DNA of 64,000 nucleotides, from NCBI GenBank assembly GCA_041398605.1, contig JAWKUK010000011.1:62001-126000 (forward strand), in the 5' to 3' direction. Origin of the DNA: JAWKUK01 sp041398605. GTDB taxonomy: Bacteria; Planctomycetota; UBA1135; GCA-002686595. Positions 8,750 through 18,500 of the stretch are shown piece by piece. The notes beneath the pieces are model-generated. The model saw only the letters and a list, made by a program, of their open reading frames with translations, searched no databases and had not been told where the DNA came from. Numbering within the stretch: the first letter of the stretch is position 1; the number at the start of each line of letters is the position of its first letter. The position numbers and the translations under genes were made by a program.

Positions 8750-9856
8750 TCAAGCGCCTTGATCGAGCGCGCGTGTGACCGCTGCGACGGCGCGCTCCGC
8801 TGCCGCGAGCGCGCCTTCGATATGGCCCGGGCTCTCGAAGGCCGTCTCGGTCGAGGCCCAATGCAGGCGCCCGCCCAGGGCGGCCGCTCCGTAGCGGCGA
8901 TCGCCGAAGCGGTCGTAGTTCACCTGCTGCTCCACGCCGGGCGGCGACGTGAACTCCTCGCGCCGCCAGTCCTGGATCCAAAGGTCCAGTGGCGCGCTCG
9001 CCTCGGCTCCGAACAGCGCCGTGAGCTGCTGCAGCAGCGCCTCACGCGTCGGCGTCGGCTGCCCGACGTAGGTCGCCGGGACGAAGCCGAAGAGCGCCGC
9101 CGGTGCGCCGTCCGCGCCGCTCATGTCGTGCACCTCGCGCATCGGCCCCGTTTGACTGAACGCGGCGCCCGCGAGCCCATGCGCGCGCCAGAACGGCGTC
9201 GCATAACGCGCGACGACCTTGGTCACCGCGCCCATCCACACGGGCGTCGTCGCAGCGAGCGCGACGAGCGCCTCGGGCAGCGCCGGCTCGAACGCGATCC
9301 GTTGGACCGCGAGCGCCGGCGGCACCGCGAGGATCAGATGCCGCCCATGGTGCGCTGCTGCGCCGGCGAAGGCCGTGACCCGGTCATCGACTGCTTGGAT
9401 CCTGTCGACGGCGACGCCGAGGCGCACGGCGCCCGCGGGCAGCGCGCGGGCGAGCGCCTCCGCCAGCGCCTCTGCGCCGGCGGTGAAGCGGCCGCTCTCG
9501 ACGTCGATCGGGTTGCCGGCGATGCGCTCGCTGCGCGCGCCGCTGTGGACGAGCGCGTCGCCGCTGCGGTGCTGCGCATGGGTCGCGACGCCGAGCGCCC
9601 GGACGAGGCGCTGCACGCGCGCTTCGTTCGGCCAGTACCACGTCGCGCCGAGGTCGAGCCGCGCGCCTTGCTCATCCACATGGATCGAGCGCAGCCGACC
9701 GCCGACCCGCTCGCGCGCCTCCAACACGACCGCCGACCGGCCAGCTGCGGCGAGGGCGCGCGCCGCGGCCAGCCCGGCGACGCCGGCGCCCACAATCACT
9801 GCGTCCAAAGTCGCTGCGTCCACGGTCACTGCGTCCAGTTCGGGGTCAGGGGGCAT
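8750..9856 (-). CDS. Flavin amine oxidase (FAD-dependent monoamine-oxidase family)
   Basis: 368 residues from the ATG at 9856 (MPPDPELDAV); the frame extends 23 arginine-rich codons further, but that end would abut the divergent gene. The N-terminal dinucleotide fold VIVGAGVAGLAAARALAAAG, followed 20 residues later by VLEARERVGGRLRS, is the FAD-binding signature of the MAO/polyamine-oxidase/phytoene-desaturase-like family. The C-terminal L-H-W-A-S-T-E-T and GHIEGALAAAERA complete the FAD site. Such enzymes oxidise amines or related substrates to imines with oxygen as acceptor. The length is short compared with MAO (about 450-520 aa). Neighbours do not reveal the substrate. Confidence 0.85.
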   Translation of the reverse strand: MPPDPELDAVTVDAATLDAVIVGAGVAGLAAARALAAAGRSAVVLEARERVGGRLRSIHVDEQGARLDLGATWYWPNEARVQRLVRALGVATHAQHRSGDALVHSGARSERIAGNPIDVESGRFTAGAEALAEALARALPAGAVRLGVAVDRIQAVDDRVTAFAGAAAHHGRHLILAVPPALAVQRIAFEPALPEALVALAATTPVWMGAVTKVVARYATPFWRAHGLAGAAFSQTGPMREVHDMSGADGAPAALFGFVPATYVGQPTPTREALLQQLTALFGAEASAPLDLWIQDWRREEFTSPPGVEQQVNYDRFGDRRYGAAALGGRLHWASTETAFESPGHIEGALAAAERAVAAVTRALDQGA

Positions 9857-9926
9857 GGGCCGGGCGTGAGGGCGTGCGCGCAGGCGGGACCTCCTCCGTG
9901 AGTTCGGGCCCCGGGTTTCGCACACT

Positions 9927-11462
9927 GTGCCCCAAATGCACCCGCTCTTCCGCGCCTCATTCGGGCCCTCTTTGCGACGCTGCCTCGCCCTCGGTCTGTC
10001 GCTCGGCGCGACGGCGAGCGCGCAGGTCCACTATCACCCCGGCGGCCAGCCGTGGACGCAGCGCGCGGACTCCGGCCCCGACGCCGAGTGCCCGGGGTGG
10101 TTCTACAACCTCGGCGTCACGGGGCTGCGCGTGCGGCTCGACGGGGACGCCCCTACGGAGCTCGAGGTCATGCACGTCATGGCCGGCTCCCCGGCCGAAG
10201 GGCGCGCCCGCGTCGGCGACCGGGTCATCGGCGCCGGCGGCGCGCGCTTCGAGACGCCGCACCAGAACGGCTACGGCGAGGACGTCTTCGGGCCCAAAGG
10301 GCCGATCCTCGACTTCGCCCGCGCGCTCGACGCGGCGCTGAGCGGCACGGGTAAGACGTTCGAGGTCGAAGTGCGCCGCGGCGCCGAGCCGCTGGAGCTC
10401 CAACTGCCGCTGCCGGCCTCGACCCGCAGCGCGCCCCGCGCGTTCTCGGAGACGTTCCCGCTGGACTGCCCCAAGAGCGCGGCGCTGCGCCGGTCCCTCG
10501 CAGAGCTCCTCGTCACGATGCAGCGCGATGACGGCTCATGGGGCAGCCCCGTCGAGGACACCTTCGCGCCCCTGGCGCTGCTCGCGACGGGCGACCCGAA
10601 GCTCCTGAAGGCCGTCGAGCGCAACGCGCGCTGGCACGCGCGCACGACGTCGACCCGGGACAAGCGCGGGCTCGTCAACTGGTACTACATGTCCGCGGCG
10701 ATCGTGCTCTCCGAGTACTACCTCGCGACCCGCGCGGAATGGGTCAAGCCCGAGCTCGACGAGGTCAACACGTTCTTGCGCTCGACGCAGTACACCGAAA
10801 TGGCCCAAGTCTCGCCGAGGGTGAAGCAGTCGCACCCGGACGCGTGGCCGACGAACCCGCAGCAGCAATACGGCGGATGGGGCCACAACCCGGGCTTCGA
10901 GGGCTACGGCCCGATCGCGATGCTGACGGCCCAGGGCGCGATCGCGTGCGAGCTGATGGCGCGCTGCGGCGTCTCCGTCGACGCGGAGCGCCTCGCGGCA
11001 GCGCACGCGTTTGTCGCGCGCGGCTCGGGGCGCAACGGCTACGTCTGGTACGGCGACCAGGCGGCGTCCGATGACGGCTGGGCGGACCCGGGGCGGACGG
11101 GCGCGACGGCCCTCGCGGCGCGCCTGTCACGCGCGCCAGGCGACGCGCTGCGCAAGCGCGCCGTGCTGCACGCGACGGTCCTGGGCGAGCACCCTGAAAG
11201 CTTCCCCGACACCCACGGCTCGCCGCTGATGGGGATGGGGTACGCGGCCGCGGGCGCGCTGGCGGACGAGGCCAGCTTCCTGCGCTTGATGCGCGCGAAC
11301 CGGTGGTGGTTCGTGCTCTCCGAGTGCCACGACGGCACCTTCTACTATCAACCCAACCGCGACAACGCCGGCTACGGCGCCGACGCGCGCATGCAGGCCA
11401 CCGCCACGGTCGCCTTCATCTTGGCGTTGCCGCAGCACACGCTGCGGGTCGCAGGTCGCTGA
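9927..11462 (+). CDS. Secreted PDZ-domain protein with alpha/alpha-toroid (DUF6288-like)
   Basis: 511 residues with a short signal peptide (LGLSLGATASAQ, cleavage about residue 34). Residues about 50-160 look like a PDZ domain (LEVMHVMAGSPAEGRARVGD then V-I-G-A-G-G). Residues about 175-505 are helical repeats with the Q-x-x-D-G-S-W-G motif seen in prenyltransferase and squalene-cyclase-like toroids; planctomycete proteins of this design are often called DUF6288. The family's function is not established, and a periplasmic binding or scaffold role is only inference. It is divergent from the amine oxidase across about 70 bp, and the yjbQ start follows 14 bp after its stop, so the two are probably co-transcribed. 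Confidence 0.7.
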   Translation: MPQMHPLFRASFGPSLRRCLALGLSLGATASAQVHYHPGGQPWTQRADSGPDAECPGWFYNLGVTGLRVRLDGDAPTELEVMHVMAGSPAEGRARVGDRVIGAGGARFETPHQNGYGEDVFGPKGPILDFARALDAALSGTGKTFEVEVRRGAEPLELQLPLPASTRSAPRAFSETFPLDCPKSAALRRSLAELLVTMQRDDGSWGSPVEDTFAPLALLATGDPKLLKAVERNARWHARTTSTRDKRGLVNWYYMSAAIVLSEYYLATRAEWVKPELDEVNTFLRSTQYTEMAQVSPRVKQSHPDAWPTNPQQQYGGWGHNPGFEGYGPIAMLTAQGAIACELMARCGVSVDAERLAAAHAFVARGSGRNGYVWYGDQAASDDGWADPGRTGATALAARLSRAPGDALRKRAVLHATVLGEHPESFPDTHGSPLMGMGYAAAGALADEASFLRLMRANRWWFVLSECHDGTFYYQPNRDNAGYGADARMQATATVAFILALPQHTLRVAGR

Positions 11463-11476
11463 CACCGAGCCCCGCG

Positions 11477-11893
11477 ATGCACCATCAAGAAGACCTGCGC
11501 GTGGCCACGATCGGCCGCAGCCTCACGGACGTCACGGACCAGGTGCGCGAGGTCGTGGCGCGCTCTGGCGTGACGACGGGCCTCGCCGTGGTGTACTGCC
11601 AGCACACCTCCGCGAGCCTGATCATCCAGGAGAACGCGGACCCGAGCGCCGCCCGTGACCTCTTGCGCTGGTTCGAGCGCATCGCGCCCGACGGCGACCC
11701 GCGCTACACACATACGGCCGAGGGCGCGGACGACATGCCGTCGCACCTGAAGGCCGCGGTCACGCGGACCTCCGAGACCATCCCGGTGACCGACGGCGAG
11801 CTCAACGTGGGCACCTGGCAGGGGCTGTTCCTGTTCGAGCACCGCGAGATCCCGCACACGCGCGTCCTCGTCGTCCACGTGCACGGCGAGTGA
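11477..11893 (+). CDS. yjbQ: YjbQ family protein (UPF0047)
   Basis: 138 residues from the ATG at 11477, the size of the family. Diagnostic motifs are YCQHTSASLIIQENAD, H-L-K-A-A-V and G-T-W-Q-G-L-F-L-F-E-H-R, which contribute the conserved His/Glu cluster of this compact trimeric fold. Family members have been described as having weak thiamine-phosphate synthase activity; the true role is uncertain. It follows the PDZ/toroid gene by 14 bp. Confidence 0.93.
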   Translation: MHHQEDLRVATIGRSLTDVTDQVREVVARSGVTTGLAVVYCQHTSASLIIQENADPSAARDLLRWFERIAPDGDPRYTHTAEGADDMPSHLKAAVTRTSETIPVTDGELNVGTWQGLFLFEHREIPHTRVLVVHVHGE

Positions 11894-12040
11894 CCGCCGC
11901 GGCGGGGTCCGGAGCCTCTGGGTAAGAATCCAGACGATTGGCGTAACGATCGGGCGTGGCGCGTCCATGGGTGTTCACACGGCTGAATTGGGCTTCGGAG
12001 CCCGGTCGGCCGCCTTAAGTCCACACGAGGATCGATCACC

Positions 12041-12973
12041 ATGACACTCGCATTTGCCATCGCCCCGCTCGTCGCCGCGCTCGCTGGCCTGGGACAGCTC
12101 CCGCACGCAACGGACCTCGACAGGCTCTTCCCGCCGGCCCAGGGCCCCCTCACGGTCGCATGGGCAGAGGGCGAGGCATCGCCGCCGATGATGCAGCTCG
12201 TGACGGACTATGCCGCCTTGACCGGACAGACCCTCAGCTTTGGCGCTGAGACCGCACAGGTCCTCAAGAACGTGCGGATCCCGCTCACGGCGGGGGTCAC
12301 GGTCCCGGCCTCTGAAGTGCAGAGCTTCGTCGAGTCCTTGCTGATCGCGTCAGACTTCGCCTTGACGCTCGATCGAGTCGTCGAGCCGCGCGTGGTCGGA
12401 GTGCACTCTCTCGCGACATCCTCGCGCAACACGATCCGTACGCGCGCGATCCGTGTCACGGCGGACCAGGTCGAAGCGATGCGGCAGCACCCGGCGATCT
12501 TGTTCATGACCGCGATCGACCTGCCCAACACCGACGTCCGCCAGGTGTCGAACTCGATGCGGACGATGATCACGGACGCGAACACGCAGCAGATGTTGCC
12601 GGCCGGCAACTCGTCCACGATGGTGCTGACCGGCTTCGGCAGCAGCATGGCGGCGCTCGTCGACCTCTTGCGGACCATCGATGAGGCCTCAGCCGTGGCG
12701 GCCCGTGCCGAGCCACTGATCGACGTGATTCGCGTCCGGAACGCGGCCGCCGCGGACCTCGCGCCCACCGTCGCCGTCGCGCTCAATGCGCTGCGTGGCA
12801 TGTCCGAGCAGGGCGCCGCGCCGATGAGCGTTCAGGGCCAACCTCGCCAACCGGCCGCGCCGGCCAGCGTGCTCGCGGACCTGCACTCGAACTCCCTGGT
12901 CGTCGTCTGTCTCCCGTCTGAGGCCGAGTGGGCGCGCCGCCTGATCGCGCAGCTCGACGTCGAGGTCAAGTGA
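12041..12973 (+). CDS. Secretin N-domain protein without a secretin channel
   Basis: 310 residues with a short export signal (MTLAFAIAPLVAALAGLGQ). The rest resembles the periplasmic N0/N1/N2 ring domains of type II/III secretion secretins: an N0-like stretch around residues 45-130 (Q-T-L-S-F-G-A-E...VPASEVQSFVESLLIAS) and two N1-like repeats ending in I-R-V-R-N-A-A-A-A-D-L-A and DLHSNSLVVVCLPSEAEWARRLI. The outer-membrane secretin domain is absent and no gsp/pil genes are near. It may be a free-standing periplasmic partner of a secretion system encoded elsewhere. A GAGG Shine-Dalgarno sits just ahead of the ATG, after 147 bp without a gene. Confidence 0.72.
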   Translation: MTLAFAIAPLVAALAGLGQLPHATDLDRLFPPAQGPLTVAWAEGEASPPMMQLVTDYAALTGQTLSFGAETAQVLKNVRIPLTAGVTVPASEVQSFVESLLIASDFALTLDRVVEPRVVGVHSLATSSRNTIRTRAIRVTADQVEAMRQHPAILFMTAIDLPNTDVRQVSNSMRTMITDANTQQMLPAGNSSTMVLTGFGSSMAALVDLLRTIDEASAVAARAEPLIDVIRVRNAAAADLAPTVAVALNALRGMSEQGAAPMSVQGQPRQPAAPASVLADLHSNSLVVVCLPSEAEWARRLIAQLDVEVK

Positions 12974-13031
12974 GCTGCGCCGTCGACGCGTGAAGGCCGC
13001 CGATGGCGCGCTCCCGCTCGCGTTACGCCCC

Positions 13032-14420
13032 TCACAGGAGCGGCGCCAAGAGGGACGCGACGTCGGCGAGCGAGCGGCGCGCGAAGCCGACGCGCTCGGG
13101 CGCGTGCGCGCGGCACCGCTGCGCGAGGGCCGTGGCCCATGCATCGAGCGCCTCGAGCGTAGGGCCCGCCGTGATGTGGACCGAGAGCTCGAAGTTCAAG
13201 TAGAGGCTGCGGAGGTCCACGTTGGCAGAGCCGAAGAGCGCGCTCGTGTCGTCGAAGAGCGAGAGCTTCGCGTGCAGCATGCGCTCCGGCAAGAGCAGCA
13301 CTCGCGCGCCCGCCTCGACCAGCTCCTCGAAAGAGCGCGCGCGCACGACGTCCGCGAGGCGGTGGTTCGAGCGCTCGGGCGCGACGACGAGCACGTCGAC
13401 CCCTGCGCGGGCCTGGATCTTCAGCGCGCGCTGCAGGGGCTCGTCCGGAACGAAGTAGGGCGTGACGATCCAGACGCGTCGCTGCGCGTGATGCACCAAG
13501 GACAGCAGCGCGTCGGCGAGGGGGTCACCCGGCACGTCCGGGCCGCTCGCGATCAGTTGCAGTGTGTCTTGCCCCTGGGGCTCAGTCGCCGCGCCGCTGC
13601 TTGACAACGGGCGCGGCGACGCGAAGGCCCAGTCCGCGGCGAACGCAGACGCGAGGTCCGCGACGATCGGCCCGCGCAAGAGGAAGGACAGGTCGACCCA
13701 ACGCGACGTGCTCGCTGTCGGTCCCATGTACTCACCGCCGAAGTTCATCCCGCCCGTCCAGGCGACCGCGCCGTCGGCGATGAGCAGCTTGCGGTGATTG
13801 CGCAGGTTCGCGGACCAGCGCCGGTGCAACGGCGCCACAGGCAGGAACACCGCGACGCGGCCGCCAGCGGCGCGCAGCGGGTCGAGGAAGCGGCCGCGCG
13901 TCCGGAAGCACCCGAGCGCGTCGACGAGGACGGACACGGCGACACCGGCACGCGCGCGCTCGACGAGCGCGTCGACGAGCGCGCGCCCGACCTCGTCGTC
14001 GGCGAGGATGAACATGCAGACCTCGATCGAACGCTCCGCGCCGCGGATGACCTCGCAGACCGCCTCGTACGCGGACGTACCATCCGGCAGCAGCTCCGCC
14101 GCATTGCCCGCGCGCCGGGGCGCCGACCCTTCTACCTCCAGCAGCCGTTCCAGCGGGTCCAGCGCCACGGACGAGTCCCCCTGCGCCTGGCGCCGCGCCT
14201 CGAGGCCAGCGAGCGGCGCGCGCTTGTCACGCAGGCCCCTGCGCAGCTTGCGGCTGGAGAACAAGAAGTAGAGCGGCACGCCGACGTAGGGCAGGAGCGC
14301 GATCGCGACGAGCCACGCGAAGGTCACCGAGGGACGCTGCCGCTGCTGGACCAGCCTCAGCGGCAAGAGGACGCCGAGCGCGAAGCCCAGGACGACGGCG
14401 ACGTGGTGCCAAGCGGACAT
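13032..14420 (-). CDS. cls: Cardiolipin synthase-type phospholipase D family protein
   Basis: 462 residues. Two N-terminal membrane helices (residues about 5-22 and 30-55) are followed by two PLD half-domains, each with a complete HKD motif: N-H-R-K-L-L-I-A-D then G-G-M-N in the first, H-A-K-L-S-L-F-D then G-S-A-N-V-D in the second. Cardiolipin synthases condense two phosphatidylglycerols, or PG with another phospholipid, in the inner membrane. Size and topology match bacterial ClsA. It starts 55 bp after the nadR-like gene in the same direction, so it may be the last gene of that operon, although a hairpin lies in the gap. It converges on the secretin N-domain gene. Confidence 0.88.
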   Translation of the reverse strand: MSAWHHVAVVLGFALGVLLPLRLVQQRQRPSVTFAWLVAIALLPYVGVPLYFLFSSRKLRRGLRDKRAPLAGLEARRQAQGDSSVALDPLERLLEVEGSAPRRAGNAAELLPDGTSAYEAVCEVIRGAERSIEVCMFILADDEVGRALVDALVERARAGVAVSVLVDALGCFRTRGRFLDPLRAAGGRVAVFLPVAPLHRRWSANLRNHRKLLIADGAVAWTGGMNFGGEYMGPTASTSRWVDLSFLLRGPIVADLASAFAADWAFASPRPLSSSGAATEPQGQDTLQLIASGPDVPGDPLADALLSLVHHAQRRVWIVTPYFVPDEPLQRALKIQARAGVDVLVVAPERSNHRLADVVRARSFEELVEAGARVLLLPERMLHAKLSLFDDTSALFGSANVDLRSLYLNFELSVHITAGPTLEALDAWATALAQRCRAHAPERVGFARRSLADVASLLAPLL

Positions 14421-14442
14421 CGCCCGAGGATAGCGTCGGGCG
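14421..14442 (-). promoter_or_regulatory. Hairpin immediately upstream of the cls start codon
   Basis: Arms cgcccga (14421-14427) and tcgggcg (14436-14442) form a 7-bp stem with an 8-nt loop that ends directly against the ATG of cls. It would occupy the ribosome-binding region of the message. It could attenuate translation or end part of the upstream operon's transcripts; there is no U-tract. Confidence 0.45.
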
Positions 14443-14475
14443 AGCGGCTGCGTGGCCGCCAGCAGAGTGTCCCAG

Positions 14476-15546
14476 CTAAGGCGTCGCTTGACCGTCTCGC
14501 TCGACGGGCGCAGCGTCCGTTGCGCCGCGCGTGAGGCGCGCGACCGCCGCGCTGGCAGCCTCTGTCCGGGCGGCGAACGAGCCCGAGAGCACCGTGAAGT
14601 CGCGACCGGCGGCGCGCAGCGCGCGTTCGAGCCGGTCGAAGAAGTCTCGGCCTTCGCCTGGGAGATAGCGCACCGGGTCTCGCACCCACGGTACGTCCGG
14701 CGCGAGCAGCAGGGTCAGGTCGAAGCGCTGAGCGGCCGCCTCTGCCCGCAGCCAGTCCGCGGACGTCCCGAACAAGCGCTCGCTCCAGACCTGTGTCGTG
14801 ATGAGGTCCGTGTCACTGACGAGGACCCCGCGCGACGTGCGCGCGAGCGACGCGTCCGACGCGAGCTGGCCCAGCGTGATCGCCTCCATGTCGTCCGGGG
14901 AGAGGTCGCGCAGCCCGCTGCGTTGGCGCGCCTCGAGGTACGTCCGCGCGTACTCGGGCACGACGACGGCGTCACAGCGCGCGCCCAGCGTGCTGGCCAG
15001 GGTCGACTTGCCCGTCGACTCCGGCCCGACGATGGCGACGCGCTTCGAGTACCAGGCGCGCACCGGCGGCGGCAGCCGATCGAAGTAGGCCAGCGGGTCC
15101 GCGCGGACCCGGGTACCCGAGACATCGACGCCCTCGCGCAGCGGGTCGACCGGCACGAACGTCGCCCCGAGGGCCGCGGCCAGCGGCGCGCCATAGTCCT
15201 CGGACGCGAAGACGGCGTCGGGGGCCGCTCCGAGCGCATCGACCAAGACCTCGCTCCAGTAGCGCCAGAAGTCCGGGTGCTCGTGCGGCGCTTGCGGGTG
15301 GTGCCCCGCGAGGGCGTGGACACGCGCGCCGTACGCGAGCTCGCGCATCCACTCGACGCGCCGTGCATGGGGGATCGCCTCGCCGGCGACCGACTCGACG
15401 ACGACATCGAGGGTGTCCACCCAACGCAACGCGAAGCGCACCAGGTGCAGGTGCCCAGCGTGAACGGGCAGGAATTTCCCGAGGCACAGCCCGCGCGCGA
15501 AGCGGCGCGGCGCAGCGCCTGCGCCCATGTCGGGGGCCGTGCTCAT
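14476..15546 (-). CDS. nadR: NadR-like NMN adenylyltransferase / nicotinamide riboside kinase
   Basis: 356 residues with both NadR catalytic domains but no N-terminal helix-turn-helix, so no repressor function. The adenylyltransferase half has GKFLPVHAGHLHL (the G-x-F-x-P-x-H-x-G-H nucleotidyltransferase signature) and VSGTRVRADP (the I-S-G-x-x-[IV]-R counterpart). The kinase half has the P-loop GPESTGKST, then VSDTDLITTQVW and a lid region as in E. coli NadR. The enzyme phosphorylates nicotinamide riboside and adenylylates NMN to NAD. Its ATG overlaps the stop of the NRPS-like gene (ATGA), so it is translated from the biosynthetic message. It may serve that pathway or just NAD salvage. Confidence 0.9.
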   Translation of the reverse strand: MSTAPDMGAGAAPRRFARGLCLGKFLPVHAGHLHLVRFALRWVDTLDVVVESVAGEAIPHARRVEWMRELAYGARVHALAGHHPQAPHEHPDFWRYWSEVLVDALGAAPDAVFASEDYGAPLAAALGATFVPVDPLREGVDVSGTRVRADPLAYFDRLPPPVRAWYSKRVAIVGPESTGKSTLASTLGARCDAVVVPEYARTYLEARQRSGLRDLSPDDMEAITLGQLASDASLARTSRGVLVSDTDLITTQVWSERLFGTSADWLRAEAAAQRFDLTLLLAPDVPWVRDPVRYLPGEGRDFFDRLERALRAAGRDFTVLSGSFAARTEAASAAVARLTRGATDAAPVERDGQATP

Positions 15547-18500
15547 GGGCGGTCGCGCAAGCGTAGCGCCTCGCGCACGGCGTCTTGAACGTCGACTTCG
15601 ACTTGCGCGCCGCCTCGGGTCTCGACGCCGACGGCGCGCAGCGCTCGCTCGCAGCGCTCTGTCGCGAAGTCGAGGCCCGTCGCCGCGAAGAGGTCCAACG
15701 AGCGGCGGCGCGGCGCGCGCCCCTCGAAGAGGCGCGCCAACCCGAGCCGGGCGGGCGTGCAGCCCGGCGTCGCCTCGAGGCGCCGGCGCAGCTCGCTCCA
15801 GGGAACGCGCTGCAGGTCGGGCGCCACGGCCCCGAGCGCCGCGAAGAGCGCCTCTGCGCTGACGTGTTGCCGGCGCGTGACATGCAAGAACTCCGCCCCA
15901 GGCGGGGCGCTGTCCGCGCCCGCAGCCAGCGCCGCGGTGACCTCCGATGCAAAGTCGACGGGCGTGCAGTCGAACGTCGCGGGCGCTCGTGGGTCGCCGC
16001 TAGGTGCTGCGCTCGGCATGGCCCGGGCGCGCGCGAGCGCGCGCAGTGCATCGGCCCACCAATCGCGGCGCCCCGCCTCCCCGTCGTCCGTGGAGCGACC
16101 GGTCGGCGTCAGGAGCCCGTAGCGCAAGACGCGCACGCGCGCCCCGCGAGCCGCCGCTTCCACGGCCAGGTGCTCGCCCATCCACTTCGTCGCGGCGTAA
16201 CCGCCGTGCATGCGGGTCGCTCCGGCGGCGATCGGGGCCTCGACGCAGCGCCCGCGCGGCGCTCCGTCGTTCGGCGCGTCCGCGAACGCATACACCGCGA
16301 GCGTCGACGCGAGCAAGACGGGCGCGCAGAGGCGCAGCCCGAGGCCCAACGCAGCCGCGGCCCCGTCGACATTGACCTGTCGGAGCGCCTCCAGCGGCCG
16401 CGTGAGGTCCACCTCTGCCGCGAGATGGAGGATGACGAGCGGGCGCCCATCGCTCACAAGCCGATCGAGGAGCGGCCTGCGTTCGAGCGCGGTCAGGTCG
16501 CCGTGGACGACCGTCAGCCGGGCGAGCGCCCCCACGTCGCCGAGGTGCGGTCGGAGCGCTGCGACCGCGCGCGCGCTCGCGTGTGCCTCGTCCGCGCCGC
16601 GCACCAGCGCAACGACGTCGACCCCGTGGCGCTCCAGCAGCCGCGCCGCGACGCGACGGCCCAGGAAGCCTGTCGCGCCGGTGATGAGGACCAACGGCGC
16701 GCCACGCGCCGCGTTGTGTGCGCGCGACGGAGGCCAGCCAACACCGACGCACCGCGCTGCGAGCCCAGCGGTGTGGTGCGCCTCGTCTGCGTTGTGCGAG
16801 TCGCTTGCACTGCCGGTGCGGCCTGCGCAGCCGGGGCGGCCTTCGCAGCCGGTGCGGCCTGCGCTGTCGGTGCGGCCTGCGCTGTCGGGCGTCGTGGCGC
16901 TCGCGCGCCAAGCGGCCGCGAGGCGGCGCGGCGTGCGGTGCTTTGCAAGCGCGCTCGGGCCGAACGAGAGGCCGCGCGCCTCCGCCAGCACGATGAAGTC
17001 CAGCGCGCCCATCGAGTCGCCACCAGCGGCGAAGAAGTCGACGTCGAAGTCGAGCGCGGCGCTCGGCGCGCCGTCGGGCAGCACGCGCCGGTACAGCGCG
17101 AGCAGCGCCGCTTCGAGCGCCGTGCTGTCGTCGCCGGCTCGGTCCGAATCCACGGGCACCGTCGCGGCGTCCGTTGCCGAGAGCGCGGCGAGGTCGACCT
17201 TCCCGCTGGCGGTCGTCGGGAGCCGCTCGTGCCGGCGCCACCGCCGCGGGACCATCCAGGCTGGCAGCCGTGCCGCGAGGGTCGCGGCCACCGACGCCTG
17301 CGCGGCGTCGCCTTCGTAGTGCGCGACGAACGCCGCGCCGGCGCCGTCGCGCAGGACCGTGACCGCCGCGCGACGCACACCTGGCACGCGCGCGAGCGCT
17401 GCTTCGACCTCCTCGGGGTCGACCCGCCGCCCGCCGAGCTTGACCTGGCGATCGATGCGGCCGAGGAACGTGTGCGCGCCGTCCGGCTCGCGCCGGACGC
17501 GATCGCCCGTGCGGTACCAGCGCTGGCCCGAGTCGCGCACGAACTGCCGCTGCGTCGCCGCTTGCAGGCCCCGATAGCCCCGCGCGAGGCACGGGCCTCC
17601 AATCCAGAGCTCGCCGACGTCGGGGTCCGCTCGGTCTTCGGGCGCGATGCGATAGACCGCGCCCGCGATCGGGCGCCCGATGCTCGCGAAGGGTGTATGG
17701 TCGTCGAAGGCGCAGAGGCTGGTGCAGACCGTCCCTTCGGTCGGGCCATAGACGACGGTGACGCGGGCGTGGCGGGCGGCCGCGCGCAGGGTCGCGCGCG
17801 GCGTGACTTCGCCGCCCACGACGAGCGACTTGAGCGCTGTCGGCCACGGCGCGCGCGTGAGCTGGCGCAACAGCGCCGGCGGCAGATCTGCGCATTCGAT
17901 GCGCGCTTCACTGAGCCACGAGATCAGCGCCGTGGGGTCATCGTCCGCCGCCGCTTGGGGCGCGATGACAAGCGTCGCGCCTGCGAGCAGCGCGACGCCG
18001 ATGTCAGAGAGCGACGCGTCGAACAGCGGCGACAAGGCCCACGCGCAGCGCATCCCTGGCGCGACGCCGAACGCGGCGATCTGCTCGGTCAACATCGGCA
18101 CGAGGCCCCGGTGCGTCACTTCGACCCCCTTGGGGACGCCGGTCGAGCCCGAAGTGAACACGACGTACGCGAGGTCTTCGTCGCCCGCTGTGCGATCGCC
18201 GCTCGGCTTGGGCGGCGGCTCGCAGGTGGGTACGAGCTCCACATCCGAAGCGCCAGCGCGCCGGATGACCGCGCGCGGTCGCACGAGCTCTAGCTGGCGC
18301 GCGCGCCGCGAGTCCGGCCCGGACGGCCACCCAGGGTCGAGCGGCGTCCACGCCGCGCGCCGCTCCCAAACGGCGAGCAGCGCGACGACGAAGTCGTCCG
18401 AGCGCGGCAGGTCGAGCGCGACCAGCGAGCCGTGGCCGACACCGAGCTCCGCGAGGCGCGCGGCGAGCGCCTCAACGCGCGCCAAGAGCGCCGCGTAGGT

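Noticed and set aside
15585..18293. 902-codon frame antisense to the A-T-R gene
   Set aside because: No domain, extreme Arg/Ala content, and the opposite strand shows every NRPS motif.
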